DNA of 64,000 nucleotides, from contig CAMCLJ010000001.1 in NCBI GenBank assembly GCA_945875745.1, forward strand, positions 1 through 64,000, written 5' to 3'. This document shows, piece after piece, positions 1-8,882 of this stretch. A program made the position numbers and the translations under genes. Origin of the DNA: Chlamydia trachomatis (GTDB lineage: Bacteria; Chlamydiota; Chlamydiia; Chlamydiales; Rhabdochlamydiaceae). The notes under the pieces are model-generated. The model had not been told where the DNA came from and searched no databases. It saw only the letters and a program-made list of their open reading frames with translations. How positions within the stretch are numbered: the first letter of the stretch is position 1; each line of letters opens with the position of its first letter.

Positions 1-3000
1 CCTGTGGTATTAATCGTAGTATCGCCAGATAGGACCGTTGGCACAGCATTAGTGACTGTGAATAAAGCCGCATTAATAGCAGAGGACCCAAGAGTTACCG
101 TATTTGTTGTACCTGCAGCTGAAGACACAGTCACCGCTCCAAGAGGCACAGTGCTACCGAGGGCGCCTCTGAAATTAATACCTCCTACCACTCCTGCATC
201 AAGGGTAAGGGATTGTCCATTTGTTGAGATCCCATCGACCGTACCACCAAAATATATACCTGTCGGATCAGAAAGGCCTGCAATAGTTCCTCGGGTAGTG
301 ATTGTAGTATTGGCAGAGATGGTAGTTGGTACAGAATTGCTTACGTTCAATGAAGCAGCAGCGATAGATGTCGCTAAAGGTGTAAAAGTAACCTGCGATG
401 CTGCAGAGATGTTCAATGCTCCAATAGCCGCGCTACCTCCGATGATACCACTAAAAGTTACAGGTGCGGGGGTTCCTGTATTAAGAGTCAGAGATTGTGC
501 ATATGCTGTGGTTGCGTTCAATGTGCCTCCAAACGCAATCCCAGCAGTTCCTGTGGTATTGATCTGAGTATTAATACCACCTATTCTTACTGGCACAGCG
601 TTCGTAACACTAAAGGAAGTAGCATTAATAGCTGTGGCACCGATAGAGCTGGATCCAAGAGTTACGGTATTTGTTGTACCTGAGGCTGAAGAGACCGTGA
701 GCGCTCCAAGAGGCTGAGTAGAACCGACATTCCCCAGTAAGCTAATGGCTCCTGATGTTCCTGCATTAAGGGTGAGGGATTGTCCGTTTGCTGAGGTCCC
801 ATTAATTGTGCTATTAAAGGCAATAGCCCCACCTGCCACACTACTACTGGTGGTATCGATACTGACGTTCGCTACGCTCAAAGTACATGGACCAAATAGA
901 TTAACACTGTTACCACTTGTGGTTATGTTTCCTTCAATTGTAACAGAGGGGTTGTTAGGGGTTATATTAGAAGATCCGTAATTAACAGTTCCTGTAGTCT
1001 GTAGAGTAGACCTTTGCACAATCGATCCTGCCGATGTAATCGAGAAGCCAGAAAGTGCTGTGGTAGGTGTTGCTCCACCGATAGCGCCATTAAAAGTAAT
1101 AACCCCGGCAGAGCCCGCCTTCATCCCATTGATAGACTGATTTCCCGAACTACCCTTTAATGTACTGCTAAAGGTTATATTAGCACCTAAAGGAAATGCA
1201 CCGTTATTGGTGGTATCTGCCAAAGCGATCGAGCCAATCCAACCAGACAAAATAGCGGGACCGTTGAAGAAAATGGGTGCAGCATTAGTAATGAGTGCAC
1301 CTGATTGACAGGAAATACGGGAGGTTCCGGTAAGAGTAATAGCTCCTACTGTTTTTATTCCAGTGCTGTTACTCCCTGTAGGTGTTGTAATAGTTGATCC
1401 AGTCACATTCAAAAAAGCTAAAGGTTGAGTATTTCCAACGAGACCAGTGAACGTAACAGCTCCTGTTGTTCCTCCATTGATGGTGAGGGATTGGCTTCCG
1501 GATGAGATCCCATTGATTGTGCTATTAAAGGCAATAGCCCCACCTGCCACAATACCATCATTGGTAGTATCGATAATGACGTTCGCTGCGCTCAAAGTAC
1601 ATGGACCATATACAGTAACACTGTTACCACTTGTTATTATGTTTCCTCCAATTGTAACAGAGGGGTTGTTAGGGGTCATATTAGAAGATCCGTAATTAAC
1701 AGTTCCTGTAGTCTGTAGAGTAGACCTTTGCACAATCGATCCTGCCGATGTAATCAATAAGCCAGAAAGTGCTGTGGTAGGTGTTGCTCCACCGATAGCG
1801 CCATTAAAAGTAATAACCCCGGCAGAGCCCGCCTTCATCTCATTGATAAACTGATTTGCCAAACTACCCTTTAATGTACTGCTAAAGGTTATATTACCAC
1901 CTAAAGGAAATGCTCCATTATTGGTTGTATCCGCCAAAGAGATCGAGCCAATCCAACCAGACAAAATAGCGGGCCCACTGAAGGAAATGAGCGCGCCATT
2001 AGTAATGAGTGTACCTGATTGACAGGAAATACCCGAGATTCCGGTAAGAGTAATAGCTCCTACTGTTTTTATTCCAGTGGTGCTACTCCCTTGAGGTGTT
2101 GTAATATTTGATCCAGTCACATCCAAAGAAGCTAAAGGTTGAGTATTTCCGACGAGACCATTGAATATAACATTTCCTGTTGTTCCTCCGTTAAGAGTCA
2201 AGGATTGTCCATTTGCTGAGGTCCCATTAATTGCTGTACTAAAGGTTATAGAAGCTCCTGTAGAACTTCCCCCTACTGTGCTACAGGTAATTGATGATCC
2301 GGTTAATCCCACCAATCCATTAAAGGCAATAGGACCTCCCCTCGTACTAATATCACTAGCTAGCGTAATAGTACCGGTTGACCCACTTCCTGCATTCAAT
2401 GTTAATCCGACCCCAGCATTTGCCATCGCAATCGGACTATTTATCGTAATAAAGCTTCCTGTAGAATTCTGCGCGCATAACGTAACATTACTACTAGCAT
2501 TGTTAATAACTGAGGCATCAATAGTTAAGGCACTACTTGTTGCACAATTTGCAGCATCAGTAAGAGTACCGCTACCACCTGAAGCAACAACAGCAATTGA
2601 TGTAGGATCTAGCAACCACTCACCCACATTGCCTAATGGTGCGGATGTATCCACATGGCCAACATCGATCCCTAGATTTTGTTTACCAGATGTTTCAACA
2701 AACCCCCCGTTACCCCCTTCTTTTCCCCCACGGGCATAGACCTGAGCGTTAAAAATGGTCGTATCATCGGACCATATGATGACGCGACCCCCATCTCCTG
2801 AGGTATAAGCATCCGCTTTAATTTCAGAAAACTCGTCTAATAGGGTAAATTTCGCGTTGCGCTGCTCACCGCTACCTTGATATTCCCCTCCCACGATTAC
2901 TGTGCCAGATCCACGGTCTGCAGAGGCGTCTATTGACACACCCCGAAGCTCTAGTTTATCCCCTAAAATCTCAACGACTCCACCCATCATATCTAGCTGA

Positions 3001-3854
3001 TTATTAGACACATCCACACGACCTGATGCAATCACCTCATCAGCTTCAACATGTATTTTTTTAGCAATCACCTCACTAGATGATAACAGACGGATACAAC
3101 CATTATACTCTTCTATGGCAGCTGCCACCTCCAAACCATCTGTATTAAGAACCTTTTGAATAGCACGGCGAGCTGATTGAGCCGAGATTTGCACCTCTCC
3201 ATAAGCAGCTTCAATCTTACCGTAATTTTCAATTAACGCTTTTTCCAGATCTCCATCGACACGAAATTGAATCAACCCATCACCGGATATATCAAGGGCT
3301 ACTTTTTCTGCTGACCCAACAAACACCTTACCCACACGTGCGTATACATTGCCTAAGTTCTTTACACTTGGAGCAAATAAGGCGGCAAAGCCCTCTGTGA
3401 GAATTGTCCCTTCATTAATAATAGAGCCTGTAGCTCCCTCTTCAAGACAGAATTGATAAGAATCGCTTAAAAAATCTTCATCTTTAATCGATAATGAGGT
3501 GGCTAAAAAAGACCCTGCATTCACAACAGAATCAGGCCCAAAATAAATCCCGTGAGGGTTTACTAAAAAAATCTGTCCATTACCTTCAAGCCGGCCTAAG
3601 ATCTTACTTTCTTTGCCACCAGTGACACGGTTTAATACACAAGAGCGGGAAGAAGGCTGAATAAACTGCACCTTCTCTCCTTTATCTATATTAAACTCTT
3701 TATAATTAATGATCGCTTTATCAGATGTAGAAATAGACAGACTCTGAGAATCAGAGGTAAACACAGCATCTCCGGCTACAACCTCTGCTCCCGTGGGGTT
3801 TGCAAATAAACGACCAGATAAACATAACAATATTACAAGTCTTAAGAGTGCCAC
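1..3854 (-). CDS. Two-partner secretion exoprotein (TpsA, filamentous haemagglutinin-like), 3' end outside window
   Basis: Secreted surface protein of the filamentous haemagglutinin type, open for about 1285 codons without a stop to the window edge. The GTG start follows an AAGGGG Shine-Dalgarno by six bases, and an in-frame TAA lies just upstream. A short signal peptide (MALLRLVILLCLSGRLFA) precedes a TPS domain at about residues 20-250 with the typical NPHGIYFGPDS motif. GGFVETSGK and WLLDPTSIAV at about 370-410 are hallmarks of the family. The rest is Gly/Thr/Ser-rich repeated beta-strand sequence (SLTLNGGTTG, VTFNG, SITTSG types), including two near-identical units of about 238 residues. 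The partner transporter is the next intact gene upstream on the same strand. The long plus-strand open frames here are shadows of this gene. Family assignment is firm; the ligand is unknown. Confidence 0.93.
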   Translation of the reverse strand, partial: MALLRLVILLCLSGRLFANPTGAEVVAGDAVFTSDSQSLSISTSDKAIINYKEFNIDKGEKVQFIQPSSRSCVLNRVTGGKESKILGRLEGNGQIFLVNPHGIYFGPDSVVNAGSFLATSLSIKDEDFLSDSYQFCLEEGATGSIINEGTILTEGFAALFAPSVKNLGNVYARVGKVFVGSAEKVALDISGDGLIQFRVDGDLEKALIENYGKIEAAYGEVQISAQSARRAIQKVLNTDGLEVAAAIEEYNGCIRLLSSSEVIAKKIHVEADEVIASGRVDVSNNQLDMMGGVVEILGDKLELRGVSIDASADRGSGTVIVGGEYQGSGEQRNAKFTLLDEFSEIKADAYTSGDGGRVIIWSDDTTIFNAQVYARGGKEGGNGGFVETSGKQNLGIDVGHVDTSAPLGNVGEWLLDPTSIAVVASGGSGTLTDAANCATSSALTIDASVINNASSNVTLCAQNSTGSFITINSPIAMANAGVGLTLNAGSGSTGTITLASDISTRGGPIAFNGLVGLTGSSITCSTVGGSSTGASITFSTAINGTSANGQSLTLNGGTTGNVIFNGLVGNTQPLASLDVTGSNITTPQGSSTTGIKTVGAITLTGISGISCQSGTLITNGALISFSGPAILSGWIGSISLADTTNNGAFPLGGNITFSSTLKGSLANQFINEMKAGSAGVITFNGAIGGATPTTALSGLLITSAGSIVQRSTLQTTGTVNYGSSNMTPNNPSVTIGGNIITSGNSVTVYGPCTLSAANVIIDTTNDGIVAGGAIAFNSTINGISSGSQSLTINGGTTGAVTFTGLVGNTQPLAFLNVTGSTITTPTGSNSTGIKTVGAITLTGTSRISCQSGALITNAAPIFFNGPAILSGWIGSIALADTTNNGAFPLGANITFSSTLKGSSGNQSINGMKAGSAGVITFNGAIGGATPTTALSGFSITSAGSIVQRSTLQTTGTVNYGSSNITPNNPSVTIEGNITTSGNSVNLFGPCTLSVANVSIDTTSSSVAGGAIAFNSTINGTSANGQSLTLNAGTSGAISLLGNVGSTQPLGALTVSSASGTTNTVTLGSSSIGATAINATSFSVTNAVPVRIGGINTQINTTGTAGIAFGGTLNATTAYAQSLTLNTGTPAPVTFSGIIGGSAAIGALNISAASQVTFTPLATSIAAASLNVSNSVPTTISANTTITTRGTIAGLSDPTGIYFGGTVDGISTNGQSLTLDAGVVGGINFRGALGSTVPLGAVTVSSAAGTTNTVTLGSSAINAALFTVTNAVPTVLSGDTTINTT
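745..2171 (-). repeat. Tandem ~714-bp in-frame repeat inside the exoprotein gene
   Basis: Two adjacent copies with an offset of 711-714 bases (for example AGAAGATCCG at 969 and 1683, CTGATTGACA at 1301 and 2015). Both offsets are multiples of three, so the reading frame is kept and the protein carries two units of about 237-238 residues. Most differences are point changes plus one 3-base indel. Shorter, more diverged beta-strand repeats lie on both sides. Confidence 0.9.
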
Positions 3855-4950
3855 ATCTATCCCCTTTTAGAGTGGATTATTTCTTCTAAAAATCACCCAA
3901 ATCCACCGATTTTCTAATACACTCACCCTACACACAACCCTGGTACATATCATAGACAGTAATGCAACCTGCCAAAGAACGATTCTCAGCAAATTACCCT
4001 CTGCCCTACCCAGCTTCCATTCGATTCCTAATATCCACATCCATATGCAATCACGTCTGCATATTCCAACTGCTTTTCACCAAGCGCCCTATCTGTATAA
4101 ATCGATTGCAATACTTGATAGGTAACATTGAATCTGGACTCGTTTTACCCTGCCATATCCAAATTGAAGTACTTCTCTTAGCATTTTTTGTTCCATTTAC
4201 CCCAACCCCTCGGACCTATCTAATAAACAATTGCTGTAACTAGACCGATCGTTACAACACCTTTATTCAGGTTCATTTTATTAAGAAGGGAAGAAATGGC
4301 TAAAATCTTATTCGATTTTTCCAACCCTTACTTTTACTCCTTAAATGCTCAATCCAATGAATAAAAAAAAAATCAATTCAATTTGAATTAAACGCCTTAT
4401 AATCCCCTATTTTTCCCCTAAGCTATACACATAACCCTGTTCTAACTCAAAACTGTGTCATCCTTAGCAGCCCCATTTGTTTCCTTCTGCTAACTCTATG
4501 GGTACTTTTTATTCTCTTAGATCCCATAGGTAACTCTTTGGATATAGCTTCATTCCACCCAAACTGGGATTCCTGTTCCTCTACATATTGCATACAATCT
4601 ATCTATTTCCTCTGATGAGGGCACTGCGCTTGATAGTTTTTGAGCCCTTCTACACCTGTTTTTATTCGGCTTTTTTAAAACATATTTTTTATTTTTTGTT
4701 TAATTTATTTTATTTTATTTTCCAAAAATATCCAAAGATAAAGAAAAGTAATTACATATATAAAAAATTAATATTACACTTAATTTAACATCCAAATAGC
4801 CGCTCTATTTGCTCTAGTACCCATATCTCCCTGCTTCTTATAGCAGCTACAGAACCGCAGCCATCCATATAAAGCTAATGTATTACCACGACTTTCTGTT
4901 GCTCTTGCCAGAGCAGCCCTTCTTTTCCGATGATCCCACAACCATAATCT
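3855..4950. other. Gene-free AT-rich stretch upstream of the exoprotein gene
   Basis: No convincing gene is seen. The open frames are short, lack good ribosome sites, and one (around 4588-4788) is a low-complexity AT-rich frame. The promoter of the exoprotein gene, if separate from that of its transporter, must lie in the right-hand neighbourhood of its start, but no clear -35/-10 pair stands out. Confidence 0.6.
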
Positions 4951-5178
4951 CTAGTTTAGACACCATCGACCCCTTCTTTTTACCGATGAGTTGTGAAGAT
5001 CATGCATGGCATTTTTTACCCCATTTGAACTCTTGCACTTTCTTTCCATATCTCTTTGTAAGCATTTGTCTGCATGTACAAAAATGATGTTATACGACCT
5101 TTTCTGCCTTGAAAAGGCATGCCTGCCAAATATTGGGTAGTCCTCAATTTGCAAGCTATTCGATCTTTTGTTCTGCAT
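4951..5178 (-). CDS. Possible small basic protein with strong ribosome site
   Basis: Open frame of 75 codons beginning MQNKRSNSLQIEDYPIFG. The ATG is preceded by a near-perfect Shine-Dalgarno, AAAGGAGG, four bases upstream, which is the only reason to list it. The product would be rich in Lys, Arg and Ser, with no signal peptide or known motif. It sits in decayed, gene-poor DNA between the two secretion genes, so it may be a remnant or chance frame. Confidence 0.25.
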   Translation of the reverse strand: MQNKRSNSLQIEDYPIFGRHAFSRQKRSYNIIFVHADKCLQRDMERKCKSSNGVKNAMHDLHNSSVKRRGRWCLN

Positions 5179-5253
5179 GCCACCTCCTTTTCCTTCTATC
5201 ATTTCTTGTGCTGGCAACGCACCTTTTTTTTTGACAGAGAGCTCTATTAACAA

Positions 5254-5775
5254 CTTGTCCCCGTCTTTCGAACATTTTCTAAGACTAGTTCTGCAGAATA
5301 ATCAGTTGATTAAGCAATTCTATTTATCCTAAACAACTTTGAGTAACTCTAGAAATTGACAAGCACAATTCTTACCTGCACTCATATAGACCTCTTTATT
5401 TTATAAAATTACAATATGCAAGAGGCACAATTTCATAATGGCTACCTTTTTTTTAAAAAATATGACATTTTAAATAAATAAAAAAAATTTTACCCATCGA
5501 AAAGGTTACGAATTCATCGAGATTTCCACATGCATGTCTAAATCAAGAAGCTCTATACTTGGGCACAAGATGTTGCATCGGATCTAATCGAAAAATAGTT
5601 ATGGGAAGAGTAAAATCCAGACCGAGAGCGCTGCTATAGCAGACTCAGAGCCCTTGACGCGAGTGTTTTCTTAAAATGCAATAGACAAGACTTAATTTAA
5701 CAATTTTGATAAATACAATATGAAAAACACGAAATTGAGTAGAAGGAGGTTGTAAGACCTCTCTCCTCTTCAATT
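5254..5775. other. Gene-free stretch
   Basis: AT-rich sequence with no supported gene. It contains A/T runs around 5450-5490 and runs into the transposase remnant on its right. Confidence 0.6.
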
Positions 5776-6158
5776 TACTTGGCAGCAATAAAAGGGGTAG
5801 GCAGAATCTATCCGCAGACGGTAATCGACACCTATTCAAAGACCTCCATTACCAAAGCTTGATAATAGAAAAAATGCGCTTGCTGCTACCGATGTCTTGT
5901 CAAATTTATGAAAGGTTCCATCAGACAATACAAAATGAGTTCTATGCTACGGTATTTCGAAAGAAAGTATATACCTCATTGGAATAGTTGCAAGAAAATG
6001 TAGGAAAATGCCTTATCGAGTACAATCAAGAGAGAACTCATACAGGGAAATATGCTCCAGGGAAAACGCCCATGCACACGTTTCTTGAATCAAAGCACAT
6101 AGCTCATGAAAAGATGCTAGCTAAGACCAATTTGACGTTCCCTAATAATGTTACATAA
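5776..6158 (+). pseudogene. Decayed IS481-like transposase (integrase-core) remnant
   Basis: Two frame-shifted pieces of one DDE transposase. The first reads AIKGVGRIYPQTVIDTYSKT and then stops. The second, in another frame, reads CQIYERFHQTIQNEFYATVF, has an in-frame TAG at 5985-5987, and continues EYNQERTHTGKY...GKTPMHTFLESKH to a TAA. This order (GRIYxQTxIDTYS, then ERFHxTxxxEFY, then YNxERxHxGK and KTPMxTFL) matches the catalytic core and C terminus of IS481-family transposases from memory. The N-terminal part is missing and no terminal inverted repeats were found. The element interrupts the spacing between the secretion transporter and its exoprotein. Confidence 0.75.
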
Positions 6159-6574
6159 CTAACCGTTGTCAGATCAAGTGCTATCTAGGACATATTTTTT
6201 GAGAACTTCATAAACCAATTTACATCCTCAAAGCGCCTATCTGTACGTTTTTTAAAACAGGAAGGTAACCATAGTAGACCAGATCAGATAGAGCAATTTA
6301 AGGTGTTTCTAACAAAAAATTTTAAACACATGCCAAAGAAAGGTGGTATAGCAGACTGAGCAGATAAATGCAGAATAAGTTAAAAAAAGTCTGAGCTTAA
6401 TGTCATACACAGACACTTCAATAGATACTCAGATCCGTCGCTAAAAAGACACTATCATCTTGCGCCTAGTATCTTCGTTACACTCCTTTTATATCGCAGT
6501 GCTCGTATCCTAGCATGAATCTCTGCCCTTTCGAAGCTTGAACAGGATAAAGCACTGCAATTACCTAAGGCAAT
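6159..6574. other. Gene-free stretch downstream of the TpsB gene
   Basis: No supported gene. The sequence is likely further debris of the insertion next to it, but nothing else in it could be matched to a transposase motif. Confidence 0.5.
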
Positions 6575-8254
6575 CTAAAAAGCTTGGGCAGTCACTTTGA
6601 GATAACCAAACGCCCCTTCTGATAAATCAGGATGATTTAGTGGAAATCCTAAATCAAAACTCAATGACAGTGTATATGGACCCAAGATCCTAAGTCCGAA
6701 CCCAGTTCCATGAATAAACGTAGAATTGCCGGCATTAAAAAAGGTGCCACCGGTATCAAAGAAACCCACCAATTGAAAAGCATCCTTCCATTTTTTTTTC
6801 GTCCATAAAAACCGATGTTCCTGTAAAAAAGGTAGAGGGAATCTTGTTTCAACATTGGCATAGTAGCCACTATCACCTAAAATAACTGATAATGGATACC
6901 CTCGAACAGAACTGGCACCACCAACATAAATCTGCTGAGGCAAGGTTAACTTACTTGGGCTCCATTGCCCAGAAGTGTGGAATGAGAACATCCATTCTTT
7001 ACGAATACGTTGAATACGATCATAATCGAGATTGAGCTGGACAAATCGCCCCCCCCCCCCAATACGGGAGGATTGATCGCTCACTGCACCCATACCGCCT
7101 AAAAAATTAGGGATACCAAACGCACACCGCATATTAAGATAATCTCTACCCGCAGAAGTATTATAATGATCAATTACCCCCCCTAATGTAACCACTCGTA
7201 ATTGGTCATAAGAGCTGCGGTATTGTAAAACAAAGTTTTGAATTTGTTTGTAATCAAAATATCCAAATACATCCGCGCTCAAGGTTTTCGTCCGAGTCAA
7301 GGCCTGGATTGTTTTAAATGTAGCGATTTGAGATTCACCTCGAAGATGCAGAGCCCCTAGCTGTTCAATATGAAACTTCGAAAATAAATAAGCTAAATCA
7401 ATTGAGGTTCCTTTAGTATTCACAGGAACTGTATAACTAGCATTGGTAAAATAAAGAGCATTTAACGGAAATCCAGCTACCTGTGCTACAGATAAAGTAT
7501 CACCATAAAACAAACAATTACCCCAATCAAATTTGCCGCCTAGCTGAGAATTTGTTGTCAGGTCCCGTCCGTAGTTGTTCTCATTAAAAGACAGATGAAT
7601 TGGTCGTTTATCAGATACTTGGACGATCAAATCTGCTGTGCCGGGCTCTTCCCCCTTTTCAAACAAAACACCTGCAGACAGGTCTGTATTTTCATTTAAA
7701 AGTAAAAGGGCTTTTAAAAATCGATTATAATTTAAGCAATCCTTAGAAAAGGGCTCAAAATAACTCTGAATAAATTTTGTTGAATAATATTTATTCCCCA
7801 CGATTTTGATAACGCCAATTTTTCCCTCTAATATCTTCAAAACAAGATGACCGTCCTGAATATCCTGGGGAGGGGGATAGGCTCTAGTAAGAAAATAACC
7901 CTTTTCTGCATAGTGTTGATCGATAACTTGGCATATCTTATAAATATCAGCAATTGTGAGCTCTTTACCTAAAAAACCCTCAATCCACTTTTGAATTTCT
8001 TTATCGGGAACAACGCGATTACCTTCGAGCGATATCGTTTTAATGAATACTTTAGCATTTTCATCCAACGAAAGCCTTTCTTCAGGGATATCAATCTCAA
8101 TAGATGGAGCATCCTTATGCAGTTCAAGAGGCTTACCTTCATATGCCTGCTCAATTTCTCTTTCAATTACCCCAGCACCAGGTGGAAGGGATGGGGGAGC
8201 TGCTAATAAAGCAGCAGGGGTAGCTAGCAAAAAAGAAATGATTTTTTTCTTCAT
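6575..8254 (-). CDS. Two-partner secretion outer-membrane transporter (TpsB, ShlB/FhaC type)
   Basis: 559-residue Omp85-superfamily pore that exports the neighbouring haemagglutinin-like protein across the outer membrane. A signal peptide (cleavage near residue 18-20) and a proline-rich linker precede a POTRA domain pair at about 65-215 (KVFIKTISLEGNRVV, then YAEKGYFLTRAY). The beta-barrel fills the rest. The L6 signature VRGY is at residues 450-453, and the chain ends in aromatic Phe, as expected for BAM-inserted barrels. Length is normal for the family. Residues Gly399-402 are encoded by a run of 12 G (7049-7060 on the plus strand as C), so a one-base slip would truncate the barrel. The frame is open in this copy. 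Confidence 0.95.
   Translation of the reverse strand: MKKKIISFLLATPAALLAAPPSLPPGAGVIEREIEQAYEGKPLELHKDAPSIEIDIPEERLSLDENAKVFIKTISLEGNRVVPDKEIQKWIEGFLGKELTIADIYKICQVIDQHYAEKGYFLTRAYPPPQDIQDGHLVLKILEGKIGVIKIVGNKYYSTKFIQSYFEPFSKDCLNYNRFLKALLLLNENTDLSAGVLFEKGEEPGTADLIVQVSDKRPIHLSFNENNYGRDLTTNSQLGGKFDWGNCLFYGDTLSVAQVAGFPLNALYFTNASYTVPVNTKGTSIDLAYLFSKFHIEQLGALHLRGESQIATFKTIQALTRTKTLSADVFGYFDYKQIQNFVLQYRSSYDQLRVVTLGGVIDHYNTSAGRDYLNMRCAFGIPNFLGGMGAVSDQSSRIGGGGRFVQLNLDYDRIQRIRKEWMFSFHTSGQWSPSKLTLPQQIYVGGASSVRGYPLSVILGDSGYYANVETRFPLPFLQEHRFLWTKKKWKDAFQLVGFFDTGGTFFNAGNSTFIHGTGFGLRILGPYTLSLSFDLGFPLNHPDLSEGAFGYLKVTAQAF
7049..7060 (-). repeat. Homopolymeric G12 tract in the TpsB reading frame
   Basis: Twelve consecutive C on the plus strand (G on the coding strand) code for four glycines in the middle of the barrel domain. 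Tracts of this length are prone to slipped-strand change, a known on/off device in bacterial surface genes, including chlamydial pmp genes. Confidence 0.9.
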
Positions 8255-8594
8255 TTTATAAATTCCTTATGAATTTATAGCCAAGATAGTTAAGTATGTA
8301 TTTTCTTATAGAATCGGGCACTGTATTTTTTAAAGGTTATAGGTGGTTATATTGGGCCCATATATCGAAATAATCGGTAAGCCTCTGTTCTTTTATATCA
8401 CTTACCCAAACCGTATTCAGTCCGTCCAGACAGATACTCCGATCAACATTCTTGAGGGTTACTCATAAGATATTTTTTAATATCTTTAATCTTTTTTTTC
8501 CATCTTTTTTATCTTTTCTAATTACCTTGCATATCCCACATTGAGCGGTTGCACCTTTAGACTCTATCTTAACTTGTTGGAGCAGTTTGAAAAT
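8255..8594. other. Upstream region of tpsB, no gene seen
   Basis: Gene-free sequence that should hold the promoter of the transporter gene. No clear promoter pair could be chosen; T-rich runs occur around 8470-8520. Confidence 0.5.
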
Positions 8595-8785
8595 CTAACG
8601 GATAGATTTGTCTAACAGAAATTCTAAAATAACCCAAGATACGCCTTCTGAGTCCCGTAAGCCAGACATGAATAGCTGCAAACTCTCTTTAACCGCCGTT
8701 TTCAGCAACTCAATCCTATCTAAAAGTCGATCAATTCTGTCAGACCTAAGTCTTTGATCACACCTGCGATGACACCCACATGATA
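8595..8785 (-). pseudogene. Remnant of a DUF4277-type (IS1634-like) transposase N terminus
   Basis: The minus strand reads YHVGVIAGVIKDLGLTELID and, after a one-base frame change, RLLDRIELLKTAVKESLQLF, then about 25 more residues to a stop. This resembles the start of DUF4277 transposases (pattern GxIAGVxxxLxLxxxIDxxL ... AVKAMxxNGLGF). Only the N-terminal piece remains and no inverted repeats were seen. The match is by memory of the family pattern and is moderate. Confidence 0.5.
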
Positions 8786-8882
8786 CAACCGGTCTACTTA
8801 TGTATCGATACTCATGCTAACCCTCTGCAAAACATTAATGAAGGAATACGATAAATAAAAAAAAATACTTTTTATAAACTGC

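Noticed and set aside
745-2171. CRISPR or satellite array
   Set aside because: The repeat units are long, adjacent and coding, with no spacer pattern.
4-2739. Several plus-strand open frames in the first 2.7 kb
   Set aside because: They mirror the long minus-strand exoprotein gene; its repeats keep the opposite strand open.
4588-4788. Hydrophobic plus-strand frame
   Set aside because: AT-rich low complexity (poly-F/L/K), no ribosome site.
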